Below are positions 19,219 through 28,275 of a stretch of DNA of 64,000 bases, in pieces. The notes beneath the pieces are model-generated. The model searched no databases. It was not told the origin of the DNA and was given only the letters and a program-made list of their open reading frames with translations. Source of the DNA: Barrientosiimonas humi (GTDB lineage: Bacteria; Actinomycetota; Actinomycetes; Actinomycetales; Dermatophilaceae); the NCBI RefSeq assembly GCF_006716095.1, contig NZ_VFOK01000001.1:771375-835374 (forward strand), in the 5' to 3' direction. A program made the translations under genes and the position numbers. Position 1 is the stretch's first letter. Every line of letters begins with the position of its first letter.

Positions 19219-21833
19219 ACCAGCTCGGCGTCGCGGATGGCCAGCTCGTCGCCGGTGGCGTAGTCGAGCCCGACGATCTTGCCGGCGGCGCGCAGGTCGG
19301 CCTCGGCCGCGCGCACCAGCTCCAGCTCGGCGTCGGGGGCGGCGAGCGTCATCGAGGACACCTCCGCGCGCATGCCGAGCTTGGCGTCGGACTTGGCCCG
19401 GCGCACCCCGGCCAGCGCCCGGCCGACGGTGTCGAGCAGCGCCGGGTCACCCTCGTGGTCCAGCTCGTCGGTCGTGGGCCACGACTGCCGGTGGACCGAC
19501 CCCTCCTGCCACCACGACCAAACCTCCTCGGTGGAGTAGGGCAGGAACGGCGCGAGCAGCCGCAGCAGCACCCCGAGCGCCAGGCGCAGCGTCGCCCGCG
19601 CGCTCGCGGCCGCCTCGTCACCCTGGCCGCCGTAGGCGCGGTCCTTGACCAGCTCGATGTAGTCGTCGCAGAACGTCCAGAAGAACGTCTCGGTCAGCTC
19701 CAGGCTGCGGGTGTAGTCCCACGTCTCGTAGCTGCGGGTCGCGTCGTCGACGACCTGGCGCAGACCGGCGATCACCGACCGGTCCAGCGGGTGGGTGATC
19801 TGCGCGCGCAGGTCGCCCTCGACCTCGCCCATGGTCAGCGCGAACTTGCTCGCGTTGAGCACCTTCATCGCCAGGCGACGGCCGACCTTCATCTGGCCGG
19901 TGTCGTAGGCCGCGTCCATGCCGAGCCGGCCCGAGGCCGCCCAGTAGCGCACGGCGTCGGCGCCGAACTGGCGGATGACGTCCTCGGGGGTCTCGGCGTT
20001 GCCCTTGGACTTCGACATCTTCTTGCGGTCGGGGTCGAGGATCCAGCCGCTGATCGCGGCGCCGGTCCACGGCACCGTGCCGTGCTCGAAGCTGCTGCGC
20101 ACCACCGTCGCGAACAGCCAGGTGCGGATGATGTCGTGGCCCTGCGGGCGCAGGTCCATCGGGAAGATCTTCGCGAACAGCTCGGGGTCGTTGCGCTCGC
20201 CCGCGTCGCTCGCGAGCTCCCAGCCGCTCACGATCTGCGGCGTCAGCGACGAGGTCGCCCAGGTGTCCATCACGTCGGGGTCGGCGACGAATCCGCCTGG
20301 TACGCCTCGCTGCTCGGCGGTGTAACTCTCCGGCACGTCGGTGGTCGGGTCGACCGGGAGCGACTCCTCGGCCGCGAAGATCGGGTTCTCGTGGTCGGGC
20401 TCGCCCTCGGCGTCGAGGGGGTACCAGACCGGGAAGGGCACGCCGAAGAACCGCTGCCGCGAGATCAACCAGTCGCCGTTCAGGCCGGCGATCCAGTTGG
20501 CGTAGCGGCTGCGCATGAACGAGGGGTGGAAGTCGATGTCGTCACCGCGCGCGATGAGTTGCTCGCGCAGCTGCTCGTCGCGGCCGCCGTTCTTGATGTA
20601 CCACTGGCGGCTGGTGACGATCTCGAGCGGCTTGTCGCCCTTCTCGAAGAAGTTCGCCTTGCGCTGGGTCGGCCTGGGGTCGCCGACCAGGTCGCCCGAC
20701 TCGCGCAGCGCCTGCACCGTGCCCTCGCGCGCGGAGTGCACCGTCTTGGTGGCGAGCTGGTCGGCGTACAGGCCGGCGCCGGGGCCACCGGCGATCCACT
20801 CGGGCGTCTCCTCCTGGAACCGCCCGTTGCGGGTGATGACCGAGCGGGTCGGCAGCTGCAGCTCGCGCCACCACATCACGTCGGTCAGGTCGCCGAAGGT
20901 GCAGCACATCGCGATGCCCTTGCCCTTGTCGGGCTCCGCCGCGGGGTGCGCCAGCACCGGCACCTCGACGCCGAACAGCGGTGTGGTCACAGTGGATCCG
21001 AACAACGACTGGTATCGCTCGTCGTCGGGGTGAGCGATCAGCGCGACGCACGAGACGACCAGCTCGGGGCGGGTGGTCTCGATCTCGACGACCTCGCCGC
21101 CGGGGCGGTGGAAGGTCAGCGTGTGGAACGCGCCGGGGTAGTCGCGGGCCTCGAGCTCGGCCTGCGCGACGGCCGTCTGGAACGTGACGTCCCACAGCCC
21201 CGGCGCGTCGGCCTGGTAGGCCTCGCCGCGGCGCACGTTGCGCAGGAACGCCTGCTGCGACACCGCCCGGGAGCGGTCGTCGACGGTGCGGTAGGTCTGG
21301 GTGAAGTCCACGGACGCGCCGAGCGTGCGGAAGAGCGACTCGAACGAGACCTCGTCGGCCTCGGTCAGCTCCTCGCACAGCTCCACGAAGTTCGCGCGCG
21401 AGATCGGCTGCTGCGCGGACGCCTTGCTGGACTTGCCCTCTCCGCCGCGCTGCGGCGGGGAGTAGTCACGGACGTACGGCTGGCTGTTGTCGCCGCGCAC
21501 GCCGTAGTAGTTCTGCACGCGGCGCTCGGTCGGCAGGCCGTTGTCGTCCCAGCCGATCGGGTAGAACACCTCCTTGCCGCGCATGCGCATGTAGCGGGCG
21601 AGGCAGTCGGTGTGCGTGTAGGAGTAGACGTGACCCACGTGCAGGCTGCCGCTCGCGGTCGGCGGGGGAGTGTCGATCGCGAACACCTGCTCGCGCGGCA
21701 GCGACAGCGCCCGCTCGCGGTCGAAGCGGTAGGTGCCCTCGTCGTGCCATACCTGTCCCCACTTGTCCTCGAGCCCGTCGACGGTCGGCTTGTCGGGGAC
21801 CCGCGCGGAGCGCGGTTCGGGGGTCGCAGTCAT
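19188..21833 (-). CDS. valS: Valyl-tRNA synthetase, archaeal/rickettsial sequence type
   Basis: Charges tRNA-Val. The 881-aa class I synthetase has the HIGH-type motif in PPPTASGSLHVGHV (HVGH), followed by PIGWDDNGLPTERRVQNYYG, the CP1 editing domain with TTRPELVVSCVALIAHPDDE, ISRQRFFGVPFPVWY and the KMSKS loop (KKMSKSKG). The DDNGLPTER signature differs from the TDHAGIATQ of ordinary bacterial ValS and groups it with the form described in archaea and Rickettsia. The start is ATG 21833; ATG 21842 is also possible. It is divergent from a GAD-like gene. Confidence 0.95.
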   Translation of the reverse strand: MTATPEPRSARVPDKPTVDGLEDKWGQVWHDEGTYRFDRERALSLPREQVFAIDTPPPTASGSLHVGHVYSYTHTDCLARYMRMRGKEVFYPIGWDDNGLPTERRVQNYYGVRGDNSQPYVRDYSPPQRGGEGKSSKASAQQPISRANFVELCEELTEADEVSFESLFRTLGASVDFTQTYRTVDDRSRAVSQQAFLRNVRRGEAYQADAPGLWDVTFQTAVAQAELEARDYPGAFHTLTFHRPGGEVVEIETTRPELVVSCVALIAHPDDERYQSLFGSTVTTPLFGVEVPVLAHPAAEPDKGKGIAMCCTFGDLTDVMWWRELQLPTRSVITRNGRFQEETPEWIAGGPGAGLYADQLATKTVHSAREGTVQALRESGDLVGDPRPTQRKANFFEKGDKPLEIVTSRQWYIKNGGRDEQLREQLIARGDDIDFHPSFMRSRYANWIAGLNGDWLISRQRFFGVPFPVWYPLDAEGEPDHENPIFAAEESLPVDPTTDVPESYTAEQRGVPGGFVADPDVMDTWATSSLTPQIVSGWELASDAGERNDPELFAKIFPMDLRPQGHDIIRTWLFATVVRSSFEHGTVPWTGAAISGWILDPDRKKMSKSKGNAETPEDVIRQFGADAVRYWAASGRLGMDAAYDTGQMKVGRRLAMKVLNASKFALTMGEVEGDLRAQITHPLDRSVIAGLRQVVDDATRSYETWDYTRSLELTETFFWTFCDDYIELVKDRAYGGQGDEAAASARATLRLALGVLLRLLAPFLPYSTEEVWSWWQEGSVHRQSWPTTDELDHEGDPALLDTVGRALAGVRRAKSDAKLGMRAEVSSMTLAAPDAELELVRAAEADLRAAGKIVGLDYATGDELAIRDAELVPPPPKQPTA

Positions 21834-21945
21834 AGGCGTCATGGTCCCAGACGTGGCGGGGCGGACCGAACCGGGTTTCGCACCCGTCGAGTACCGTCTT
21901 ACCTCGGCATCGACGACCATCGGCGTGCAGCGCGCAGGAGGAACC

Positions 21946-22677
21946 ATGAGCGACCAGTTCGGCGGATACCCCCAGCAGGGGCAGCAGCCGGGCTACGCGC
22001 CCGCCCAGGGTGGCTACGGCCAGCCGGGCAGCTACCAGCCGCAGCCGGCGTACGGCCAGCAGCAGGGCGGGTGGGGCGAGCAGCCCGCGCAGCGCGGCGG
22101 GGCCTCCGGCGGCCAGCTCGCGGCCTTCGTCCAGCAGTACGCCCCCGACCAGGGCACCGAGGTCCCGGGCGAGGAGTTCCTGCGCTACGCCGAGGGCAAG
22201 GCGCCGGCCGCGCTCGTCGAGCTGTGGCGGACGTACGGCATCGGCTTCTACGGCGAGCAGCGGCTCGCCGTCGTCGACCCGGGCGAGTGGATCGACGTCC
22301 TGCAGACCTGGCTCGGCGAGGACGTCACGTCGTTCCCGATCGCGGTGACGAGCTTCGGGCACGTCTACCACTACGACAACCAGGGCGGCCGCGAGCGGAT
22401 CCAGTGCCTCGACCCGCACTTCCAGACCAACACCGTGGTCGGCGACGACCTGGTGGCCTTCTTCAACCAGCACCTGCCCTCGCCGCAGTCGCACGTGTCG
22501 GACCTGGAGGGGCCGCGCGGCGGCGCCCGCGCCAAGCTCGGCCCGCTCGCTGAGGGGGAGCTGTACTACTTCGAGCCGATCCTGGCGCTCGGCGGCACGG
22601 TCAGCCCCGACACGCTGGCCAAGGGCGACGGCCCCACCCACCTGAAGCTGATCCACGAGCGGGTCCTCGCGGCCTGA
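21946..22677 (+). CDS. GAD-like / T6SS Tdi1-type (DUF1851) protein
   Basis: A 243-aa protein. Residues 1-45 are low-complexity Gln/Pro/Gly/Tyr repeats (GYGQPG, PAYGQQQ). The remainder resembles the GAD-like domain (ALVELWRTYGIGFYGEQRLAVVDP) joined to a DUF1851/Tdi1 C-terminal domain (FPIAVTSFGHVYHYD ... ELYYFEPILALGG). Members include the immunity protein of the Tde1 DNase toxin and other presumed immunity proteins. No toxin or secretion gene lies beside it. AGGAGG (21936-21941) is 4 nt before the ATG. Family assignment is from motif memory. Confidence 0.7.
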   Translation: MSDQFGGYPQQGQQPGYAPAQGGYGQPGSYQPQPAYGQQQGGWGEQPAQRGGASGGQLAAFVQQYAPDQGTEVPGEEFLRYAEGKAPAALVELWRTYGIGFYGEQRLAVVDPGEWIDVLQTWLGEDVTSFPIAVTSFGHVYHYDNQGGRERIQCLDPHFQTNTVVGDDLVAFFNQHLPSPQSHVSDLEGPRGGARAKLGPLAEGELYYFEPILALGGTVSPDTLAKGDGPTHLKLIHERVLAA

Positions 22678-22730
22678 GGGAGGGGCGCAGGGCCGGCTCG
22701 GCGACGACGGAGGAGCTGAGCCCAAAGGGA

Positions 22731-24092
22731 TCAGTACGGGCGGCCGGGGTTGAGGATGCCCAGCGGGTCGAAGAGCTGCTTGATCGCCCGCTGCCGCGCC
22801 ATCTCTGTCTCGCCGAGCTCCTGCGGCAGCCAGCGGCGCTTGAGCGACCCGACCCCGTGCTCGCCGGTGACGGTGCCGCCCATGTCGAGCGCGGTGCGCA
22901 CGATCTCGGCGAACGCCTCCTCGGCGACCTCGCGGCTGTCGTCGCCCTCGGTGAAGAACAGGCACGGGTGCAGGTTGCCGTCGCCGCCGTGCCCGGACAG
23001 CACGATCGGCACGTCGCGCCGCGCGCAGATGTCGCGTGCGGTGGCGATCAGGTCGCCGAGCCGCGTCACCGGCACGCAGACGTCCTCGATGAAGTGCGGC
23101 CCCTTCAGCTCCAGCGCCGGGGCGAGCGCCCGGCGGCCGGCCATGAGCGCGTCGGCCTCCTGCGCGTCGTCGGCGACGGCGACCTCTCCGGCGCCGCAGG
23201 CCTCGAGCAGCTCGGCATACCGCTGTACGTCCTCGCCGGCGTGACCAGGCCGGTCGGACTGGACGAGCAGCACCGCCTCGGCCTCCTCCGGGAAGCCGAA
23301 GTCCTCCATCGCCTGGATCGCCTGCAGCGACGTGCGGTCGAGCACCTCGATCAGGTTGGGGCCGTTGCGCTCGGCCCGCAGCTGCACCATCGCGCGCGTG
23401 GCGTCGTCGAGCGAGTCGAACGTCGCGAGCACGGTGAGCGCCGGGTCGGGCGCCGGCACCAGCCGCGCCACCACCTCGGTCACGACCCCGAGCTGCCCCT
23501 CGGACCCGACGAACAGCCCGGTCAGGTCGAGGCCGGCGACGCCCTTGGCGGTGCGGTGCCCGGTGCGGACGACCTCGCCGCCGGCGAGCACCACCTCCAG
23601 GCCGCGCACGTAGTCGCCGGTGACGCCGTACTTCACGCAGCACAGGCCGCCGGCGTTGGTGGCGACGTTGCCGCCGATGGTGCTCATCGGGCCTGACGCC
23701 GGGTCGGGCGGGTAGTACAGGCCCTCGGCCGCAGCTGCCCGCTTCAGGTCCGCGTTGATCACGCCGGGGCCGACGACGGCGTACTTCTCGGCGGTGTTGA
23801 TCTCCAGCGCCTTCAGCGCCTCGACGTTGAGCACGATGCTGCCCTCGAGCGCGCTCGCGGCGCCGCACAGCGACGTGCGCGCGCCCTGCGGCACGACCGG
23901 GATGCGGTGCGCCTGCGCGTGCTCCAGCACCGCCACCACGTCGTCGCGGTCGCGGGCGCGCACCACCACGAACTCCTCGGGTGCGGCGGAGCCGAGCGAG
24001 GCGTCGGTGGCGTACGACGTCGCGACGTCGGGGTCGGTGACCACCCGGCCGTCGGGCAGGGCGGGCAGCGGGACGGCTGCGGTGGTGCTCAT
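22731..24092 (-). CDS. FAD-linked oxidase, GlcD / D-lactate dehydrogenase type
   Basis: A 453-aa flavoenzyme. The N-terminal FAD-binding domain has VVPQGARTSLCGAASALEGS and the GPMSTIGGNVATNAGGLCCVKYG segment; the C-terminal domain contains the HGGDGNLHP motif and EHGVGSLKRRWL, typical of glycolate/D-lactate/2-hydroxyglutarate oxidases that transfer electrons to the respiratory chain. The start at ATG 24092 is well placed. The substrate cannot be read from sequence. It stands alone; glcE/glcF-type iron-sulfur partners are absent nearby, and the lactate genes at 55-59 kb are a separate L-lactate set. Confidence 0.88.
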   Translation of the reverse strand: MSTTAAVPLPALPDGRVVTDPDVATSYATDASLGSAAPEEFVVVRARDRDDVVAVLEHAQAHRIPVVPQGARTSLCGAASALEGSIVLNVEALKALEINTAEKYAVVGPGVINADLKRAAAAEGLYYPPDPASGPMSTIGGNVATNAGGLCCVKYGVTGDYVRGLEVVLAGGEVVRTGHRTAKGVAGLDLTGLFVGSEGQLGVVTEVVARLVPAPDPALTVLATFDSLDDATRAMVQLRAERNGPNLIEVLDRTSLQAIQAMEDFGFPEEAEAVLLVQSDRPGHAGEDVQRYAELLEACGAGEVAVADDAQEADALMAGRRALAPALELKGPHFIEDVCVPVTRLGDLIATARDICARRDVPIVLSGHGGDGNLHPCLFFTEGDDSREVAEEAFAEIVRTALDMGGTVTGEHGVGSLKRRWLPQELGETEMARQRAIKQLFDPLGILNPGRPY

Positions 24093-24134
24093 GGAGTCAT
24101 CTTGCCTCCGACGACCCGGGGCATTCGTACATTC

Positions 24135-24206
24135 GGACAGGACGAAGCCCCGCCTGCCGGCGCCGTTGCGCGCGATGCGGGGGTGCCGATCTCGTTCGTC
24201 CTGTCC
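24135..24206. repeat. 12-bp inverted repeat upstream of the FAD oxidase
   Basis: GGACAGGACGAA (24135-24146) and TTCGTCCTGTCC (24195-24206) are perfect inverted copies 48 nt apart. They lie 43-114 nt upstream of the oxidase start and before the ileS leader. They could form an RNA stem in the oxidase leader or be paired operator half-sites. Confidence 0.55.
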
Positions 24207-24274
24207 AGATGCACGCCGGCTGGGCCATGACGGCTGGGGCATAACCGGGTGGCGCCGCGGTGGCGTCCGGCGCG

Positions 24275-24280
24275 TAGAAT
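24275..24280 (+). promoter_or_regulatory. Candidate -10 box for the ileS operon
   Basis: TAGAAT, close to the consensus TATAAT and followed about 7 nt later by a plausible start point near 24288, just before the T-box leader. No good -35 hexamer is visible. Confidence 0.5.
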
Positions 24281-24287
24281 CGGCGTA

Positions 24288-24478
24288 CAGGCGCCTGAGC
24301 CGTCATCAGCGGCGAGCCTCCGGAAGAACGGTGCGTCAGCACTCACTAGACCCGGACGGGACGAGCCCGTCACAGCTCACGATCGAGCGGTCGCGCGAGC
24401 GGCAAGCGAGGTGGTACCGCGGTGCATCCCGGAGCGGGGGCACCGTCCTCGTGGCAGGCACGAGACAGGAAGCCACCG
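24288..24478 (+). promoter_or_regulatory. Translational T-box riboswitch controlling ileS
   Basis: A tRNA-Ile-sensing leader. The T-box core AGGTGGTACCGCGG is at 24410-24423; the TGGT bulge would pair with the ACCA end of uncharged tRNA-Ile. Flanking GCGAGG and CGGTGC can pair with CCTCGT and GCACCG at 24441-24452 to form the antisequestrator. In the alternative fold CCTCGTG (24447-24453) pairs with CACGAG-AGG (24459-24469), covering the ileS Shine-Dalgarno AGGA (24467-24470). A candidate isoleucine specifier ATC is at 24305-24307 in a very short stem I, and GACGGG/CCCGTC (24355-24371) forms another hairpin. The design matches known actinobacterial ileS T-boxes. Confidence 0.88.
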
Positions 24479-27400
24479 ATGCCCTACCCCCAGGTCGACA
24501 CCAGCGCAGGAGACGAGCGCGCCCACGGCGTGCCGCAGACCCCTGACCTGCCGCGCATCGAGCAGGGCGTCCTGGACTACTGGGACCGCGACGACACCTT
24601 CCGCGCCTCGGTCGAGCAGCGCGCCGCCGGCACCGACGGGGACAACGAGTTCGTCTTCTACGACGGCCCGCCCTTCGCGAACGGGCTGCCGCACTACGGC
24701 CACCTGCTGACCGGCTACGTCAAGGACCTCATCCCGCGCTACATGACGATGCGCGGCAAGCGGGTCGAGCGCCGCTTCGGCTGGGACACCCACGGGCTGC
24801 CGGCCGAGCTCGAGGCGATGCGCCAGCTCGGCCTGAAGACCAAGGACGAGATCCTCGAGATGGGCGTCGACCGGTTCAACGCGGCCGCCCGCGAGTCGGT
24901 GCTGCGCTACACCCAGGAGTGGGAGGCCTACGTCCGGCGGATGGGGCGCTGGGTCGACTTCGAGAACGACTACAAGACGCTCAACCCCGACTTCATGGAG
25001 TCGGTCCTTTGGGTGTTCAAGAGCCTCTACGACAAGGGCCTGGTCTACGAGGGCTTCCGCGTCCTGCCCTACTGCTGGAACGACGAGACCCCGCTGTCCA
25101 ACCACGAGCTGCGGATGGACGAGGACGTCTACCAGATGCGGCAGGACCCGGCGGTCACCGTCGGGCTGCGCGCGACCGACGGCGACCTGGCGGGGGCGTT
25201 GCTGCTGATCTGGACCACGACCCCGTGGACCCTGCCGAGCAACCTCGCGATCGTCGTCGGCCCCGACATCGACTACGTCGTCGTGGAGTCGGACCTGCCG
25301 ACCGGCACCACCGAGCGGTACGTCCTCGCGGAGTCGCGCGTGCCGGCGTACGCCCGCGAGCTGTTCGGCGACCCGAAGGCCGACTGGTCCGGCCGGGTCG
25401 TCAAGCGGCTCAAGGGCGCTGAGCTCATGGGCACGCACTACGACCCGCCGTTCTCCTACTACGCCGGGCGCGAGAACGCCTTCCGCGTCGTCGACGGCGA
25501 CTTCGTCACGACCACCGACGGAACGGGTCTGGTGCACACCGCGGGCGCATTCGGTGAGGACGACCTCGTCGTGACCAACCGCGAGGGCATCGAGGCCGTG
25601 ATGCCGGTCGGGCCCGACGGGCGGTTCACCGAGCCGGTCGTGGAGTACGAAGGCATGCAGGTGTTCGACGCCAACCTGCACATCATCGACCACCTCAAGG
25701 CCGCCACGAAGGGCGAGCCGGCGGGGTCGGTCACGCCCGGCACGGTGCTGCTCAAGCGGGAGAGCTACGACCACTCCTACCCGCACTGCTGGCGGTGCCG
25801 GAACCCGTTGATCTACAAGGGCGTCAGCTCCTGGTTCGTCGCGGTCACCCGGATCAAGGACGCGATGCTGCGCACCAACCAGGAGATCACCTGGGTGCCC
25901 GACAACGTCAAGGAAGGGCAGTTCGGACGCTGGCTGGAGAACGCCCGCGACTGGTCGATCACGCGAAACCGCTTCTGGGGCAGCCCGGTTCCCGTGTGGG
26001 TGTCCGACGACCCGGCCTTCCCGCGGGTCGACGTCTACGGCTCGTTCGCCGAGCTGGAGCGCGACTTCGGCCGCCTGCCGCGCGGCGAGGACGGCGAGCC
26101 GAACCTGCACCGGCCGTACGTCGACGAGCTGACCCGGCCGAACCCCGACGACCCGTCGGGGAAGGCGACCATGCGTCGCGTCGAGGACGTGCTCGACGTG
26201 TGGTTCGACTCCGGGTCGATGCCCTACGGCCAGGTGCACTACCCGTTCGAGAACGCCGACTGGTTCGAGCACCACTTCCCGGCCGACTTCATCGTCGAGT
26301 ACATCGGGCAGACCCGCGGCTGGTTCTACACGCTGCACGTGCTCGCGGCGGCGCTGTTCGACAAGCCGGCGTTCGGCTCGGTGATCTGTCACGGCATCGT
26401 GCTGGGCTCGGACGGGCAGAAGATGAGCAAGTCGCTGCGCAACTACCCCGACGTGTCGGAGGTCTTCCAGCGCGACGGCGCCGACGCGATGCGCTGGTTC
26501 CTCATGCAGAGCCCGATCCTGCGCGGCGGCAACCTGGCCGTGACCGAGGAGGGCATCCGGCAGGGCGTGCGCCAGGTCGTGATCCCGCTGTGGAGCAGCT
26601 GGTACTTCTTCAGCCTGTACGCCAACGCCGAGGGATACGAGGCGAACTGGTCGACCCGTTCGACGGATCCGCTCGACCGGTACGTCCTCGCCAAGCTTCG
26701 TGACCTCGTCGTCGACGTCGAGGGCCGGCTCGACCGGTACGACATCGCCGGCGCGTGCGACAGCGTGCAGGGCTTCGTCGAGGTGCTCACGAACTGGTAC
26801 ATCCGTCGCTCCCGCGAGCGGTTCTGGTCGACGGGCGGCGACGGCGCGGCGGAGGGCGCCTTCGACACGCTCTACACCGTGCTGGAGGTGCTGAGCCGGG
26901 TCGCGGCGCCGCTGCTGCCATTCACCACCGAGCAGATCTGGCGCGGGCTGACCGGCGCCCGGTCGGTGCACCTGACCGACTGGCCCGACGCCACCGACCT
27001 GCCGGCCGACGCCGAGCTGGTCGCGGCGATGGACCAGGTTCGCGCGGTCTGCTCGGCCACCCTCGCGCTGCGCAAGGCGGAGCGCCTGCGGGTGCGTCTG
27101 CCGCTCGCCGACCTGACGGTGGTGACGACGGATCCCGTTGCGCTGCAGCCGTTCTCGGACCTCATCGCCGACGAGGTCAACGTGCGTCAGGTGCGGTTGC
27201 TCGACGTCAACGACCCCGACGCCGACGAGTTCGGGGTGCAGCAGCGACTGACCGTCAACGCGCGCGCGGCCGGCCCGCGGCTCGGCAAGGACGTGCAGCA
27301 GGCCATCAAGGGCTCCAAGTCCGGCGACTGGGCGGTCGACGCCGAGGGCGTGGTGACCTCCGGCGGGCTGACGCTCGAGCCCGGCGAATTCACCCTCGAG

Positions 27401-27766
27401 ACGGTCGTGGGGGAGCAGGCCAGCGCGGGACGCGCGGTGCAGATGCTGCCCGGCGGCGGGTTCGTCGTGCTCGACACCCGGGTCACCGAGGAGCTGGCCC
27501 GCGAGGGTCTGGCGCGCGACATCGTGCGCGCCGTGCAGGACGCGCGCCGCGGCGCCGGGCTCAGCGTGGGCGACCGCATCTCGCTCAGCCTGGTCGGCGA
27601 CGACGAGGTGTGGCAGGCCGCGGTGACCCACCAGGCGCTGATCATGACCGAGACCCTCGCGGTGCAGTTCGGCGCGGGCGGCGAGGGCCACCAGCTGGAG
27701 GGCGTGACCACGGCGCTGGGCGACGGCCGGAAGGTGACGATCGCGATCAGCAAGGTGGGCTCATGA
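24479..27766 (+). CDS. ileS: Isoleucyl-tRNA synthetase (IleS2/eukaryote-like form)
   Basis: Charges tRNA-Ile and edits mischarged Val. The 1095-aa class I enzyme has the HIGH-type motif in [26 protein letters not shown], the CP1 editing region ([28 protein letters not shown]), [13 protein letters not shown] and KMSKS in [11 protein letters not shown]. The long C-terminal part lacks the zinc-finger end of E. coli-type IleS, fitting the IleS2 group, which is often less sensitive to mupirocin. The start at ATG 24479 has AGGA 8 nt upstream, controlled by the T-box. Its stop overlaps the following acetyltransferase start. Confidence 0.96.
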   Translation: MPYPQVDTSAGDERAHGVPQTPDLPRIEQGVLDYWDRDDTFRASVEQRAAGTDGDNEFVFYDGPPFANGLPHYGHLLTGYVKDLIPRYMTMRGKRVERRFGWDTHGLPAELEAMRQLGLKTKDEILEMGVDRFNAAARESVLRYTQEWEAYVRRMGRWVDFENDYKTLNPDFMESVLWVFKSLYDKGLVYEGFRVLPYCWNDETPLSNHELRMDEDVYQMRQDPAVTVGLRATDGDLAGALLLIWTTTPWTLPSNLAIVVGPDIDYVVVESDLPTGTTERYVLAESRVPAYARELFGDPKADWSGRVVKRLKGAELMGTHYDPPFSYYAGRENAFRVVDGDFVTTTDGTGLVHTAGAFGEDDLVVTNREGIEAVMPVGPDGRFTEPVVEYEGMQVFDANLHIIDHLKAATKGEPAGSVTPGTVLLKRESYDHSYPHCWRCRNPLIYKGVSSWFVAVTRIKDAMLRTNQEITWVPDNVKEGQFGRWLENARDWSITRNRFWGSPVPVWVSDDPAFPRVDVYGSFAELERDFGRLPRGEDGEPNLHRPYVDELTRPNPDDPSGKATMRRVEDVLDVWFDSGSMPYGQVHYPFENADWFEHHFPADFIVEYIGQTRGWFYTLHVLAAALFDKPAFGSVICHGIVLGSDGQKMSKSLRNYPDVSEVFQRDGADAMRWFLMQSPILRGGNLAVTEEGIRQGVRQVVIPLWSSWYFFSLYANAEGYEANWSTRSTDPLDRYVLAKLRDLVVDVEGRLDRYDIAGACDSVQGFVEVLTNWYIRRSRERFWSTGGDGAAEGAFDTLYTVLEVLSRVAAPLLPFTTEQIWRGLTGARSVHLTDWPDATDLPADAELVAAMDQVRAVCSATLALRKAERLRVRLPLADLTVVTTDPVALQPFSDLIADEVNVRQVRLLDVNDPDADEFGVQQRLTVNARAAGPRLGKDVQQAIKGSKSGDWAVDAEGVVTSGGLTLEPGEFTLETVVGEQASAGRAVQMLPGGGFVVLDTRVTEELAREGLARDIVRAVQDARRGAGLSVGDRISLSLVGDDEVWQAAVTHQALIMTETLAVQFGAGGEGHQLEGVTTALGDGRKVTIAISKVGS

Positions 27767-28275
27767 GCGGCGAGCCGGACGTGGTCGTACGCCGGGCGGA
27801 CGGGGACGATCTGGTCGCCGTCGTCGACATCGGGCGGCGCACCTGGCCGGTGACGTTCGGGCCGATCGCGGGGGAGGACTACGTCGCGATGGGCCTGGCG
27901 AAGTGGTGGACGCAGGAGGCGACGATCCCGGCGATCCGGCAGGGGCGGGTGAGCGTGGCCGAGCTCGGTGGCGAGGTCGTCGGGATGAGCAGCGTCGGGA
28001 TGAACGACCACAAGCTGTGGATGTGGAAGCTGTACGTGCTGCCCGAGCACCAGGGGGCCGGTGTCGGGGGCGCGCTGATGCGCGCCGCGGTGCACAAGGC
28101 GGCCGCCGACGGCTACGACGAGCTGTGGCTGTCCTACCTCAAGGGCAACGACCAGGCCGCAGCGTTCTATCGTCACCACGGCTTCACCGAGGTCGAGGAA
28201 GAGCACGGTGGGTCGGGTCTGCCCGACAGCATCGTGGCCCGCCGCCCCATCACACCGGAGGACGCGACCGCATGA
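27763..28275 (+). CDS. GNAT-family N-acetyltransferase
   Basis: A 170-aa GCN5-type acetyltransferase with the acetyl-CoA binding motif A around [21 protein letters not shown] and motif [18 protein letters not shown]. The substrate is unknown; family members modify protein N-termini, small molecules or antibiotics. It sits between ileS and folC with ATGA overlaps at both ends, so it shares the T-box-controlled transcript but is probably not functionally tied to tRNA charging. Confidence 0.88.
   Translation: MSGEPDVVVRRADGDDLVAVVDIGRRTWPVTFGPIAGEDYVAMGLAKWWTQEATIPAIRQGRVSVAELGGEVVGMSSVGMNDHKLWMWKLYVLPEHQGAGVGGALMRAAVHKAAADGYDELWLSYLKGNDQAAAFYRHHGFTEVEEEHGGSGLPDSIVARRPITPEDATA

Noticed and set aside
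24377..27691. 1104-codon frame antisense to ileS
   Set aside because: No motifs, overlaps a confirmed synthetase.
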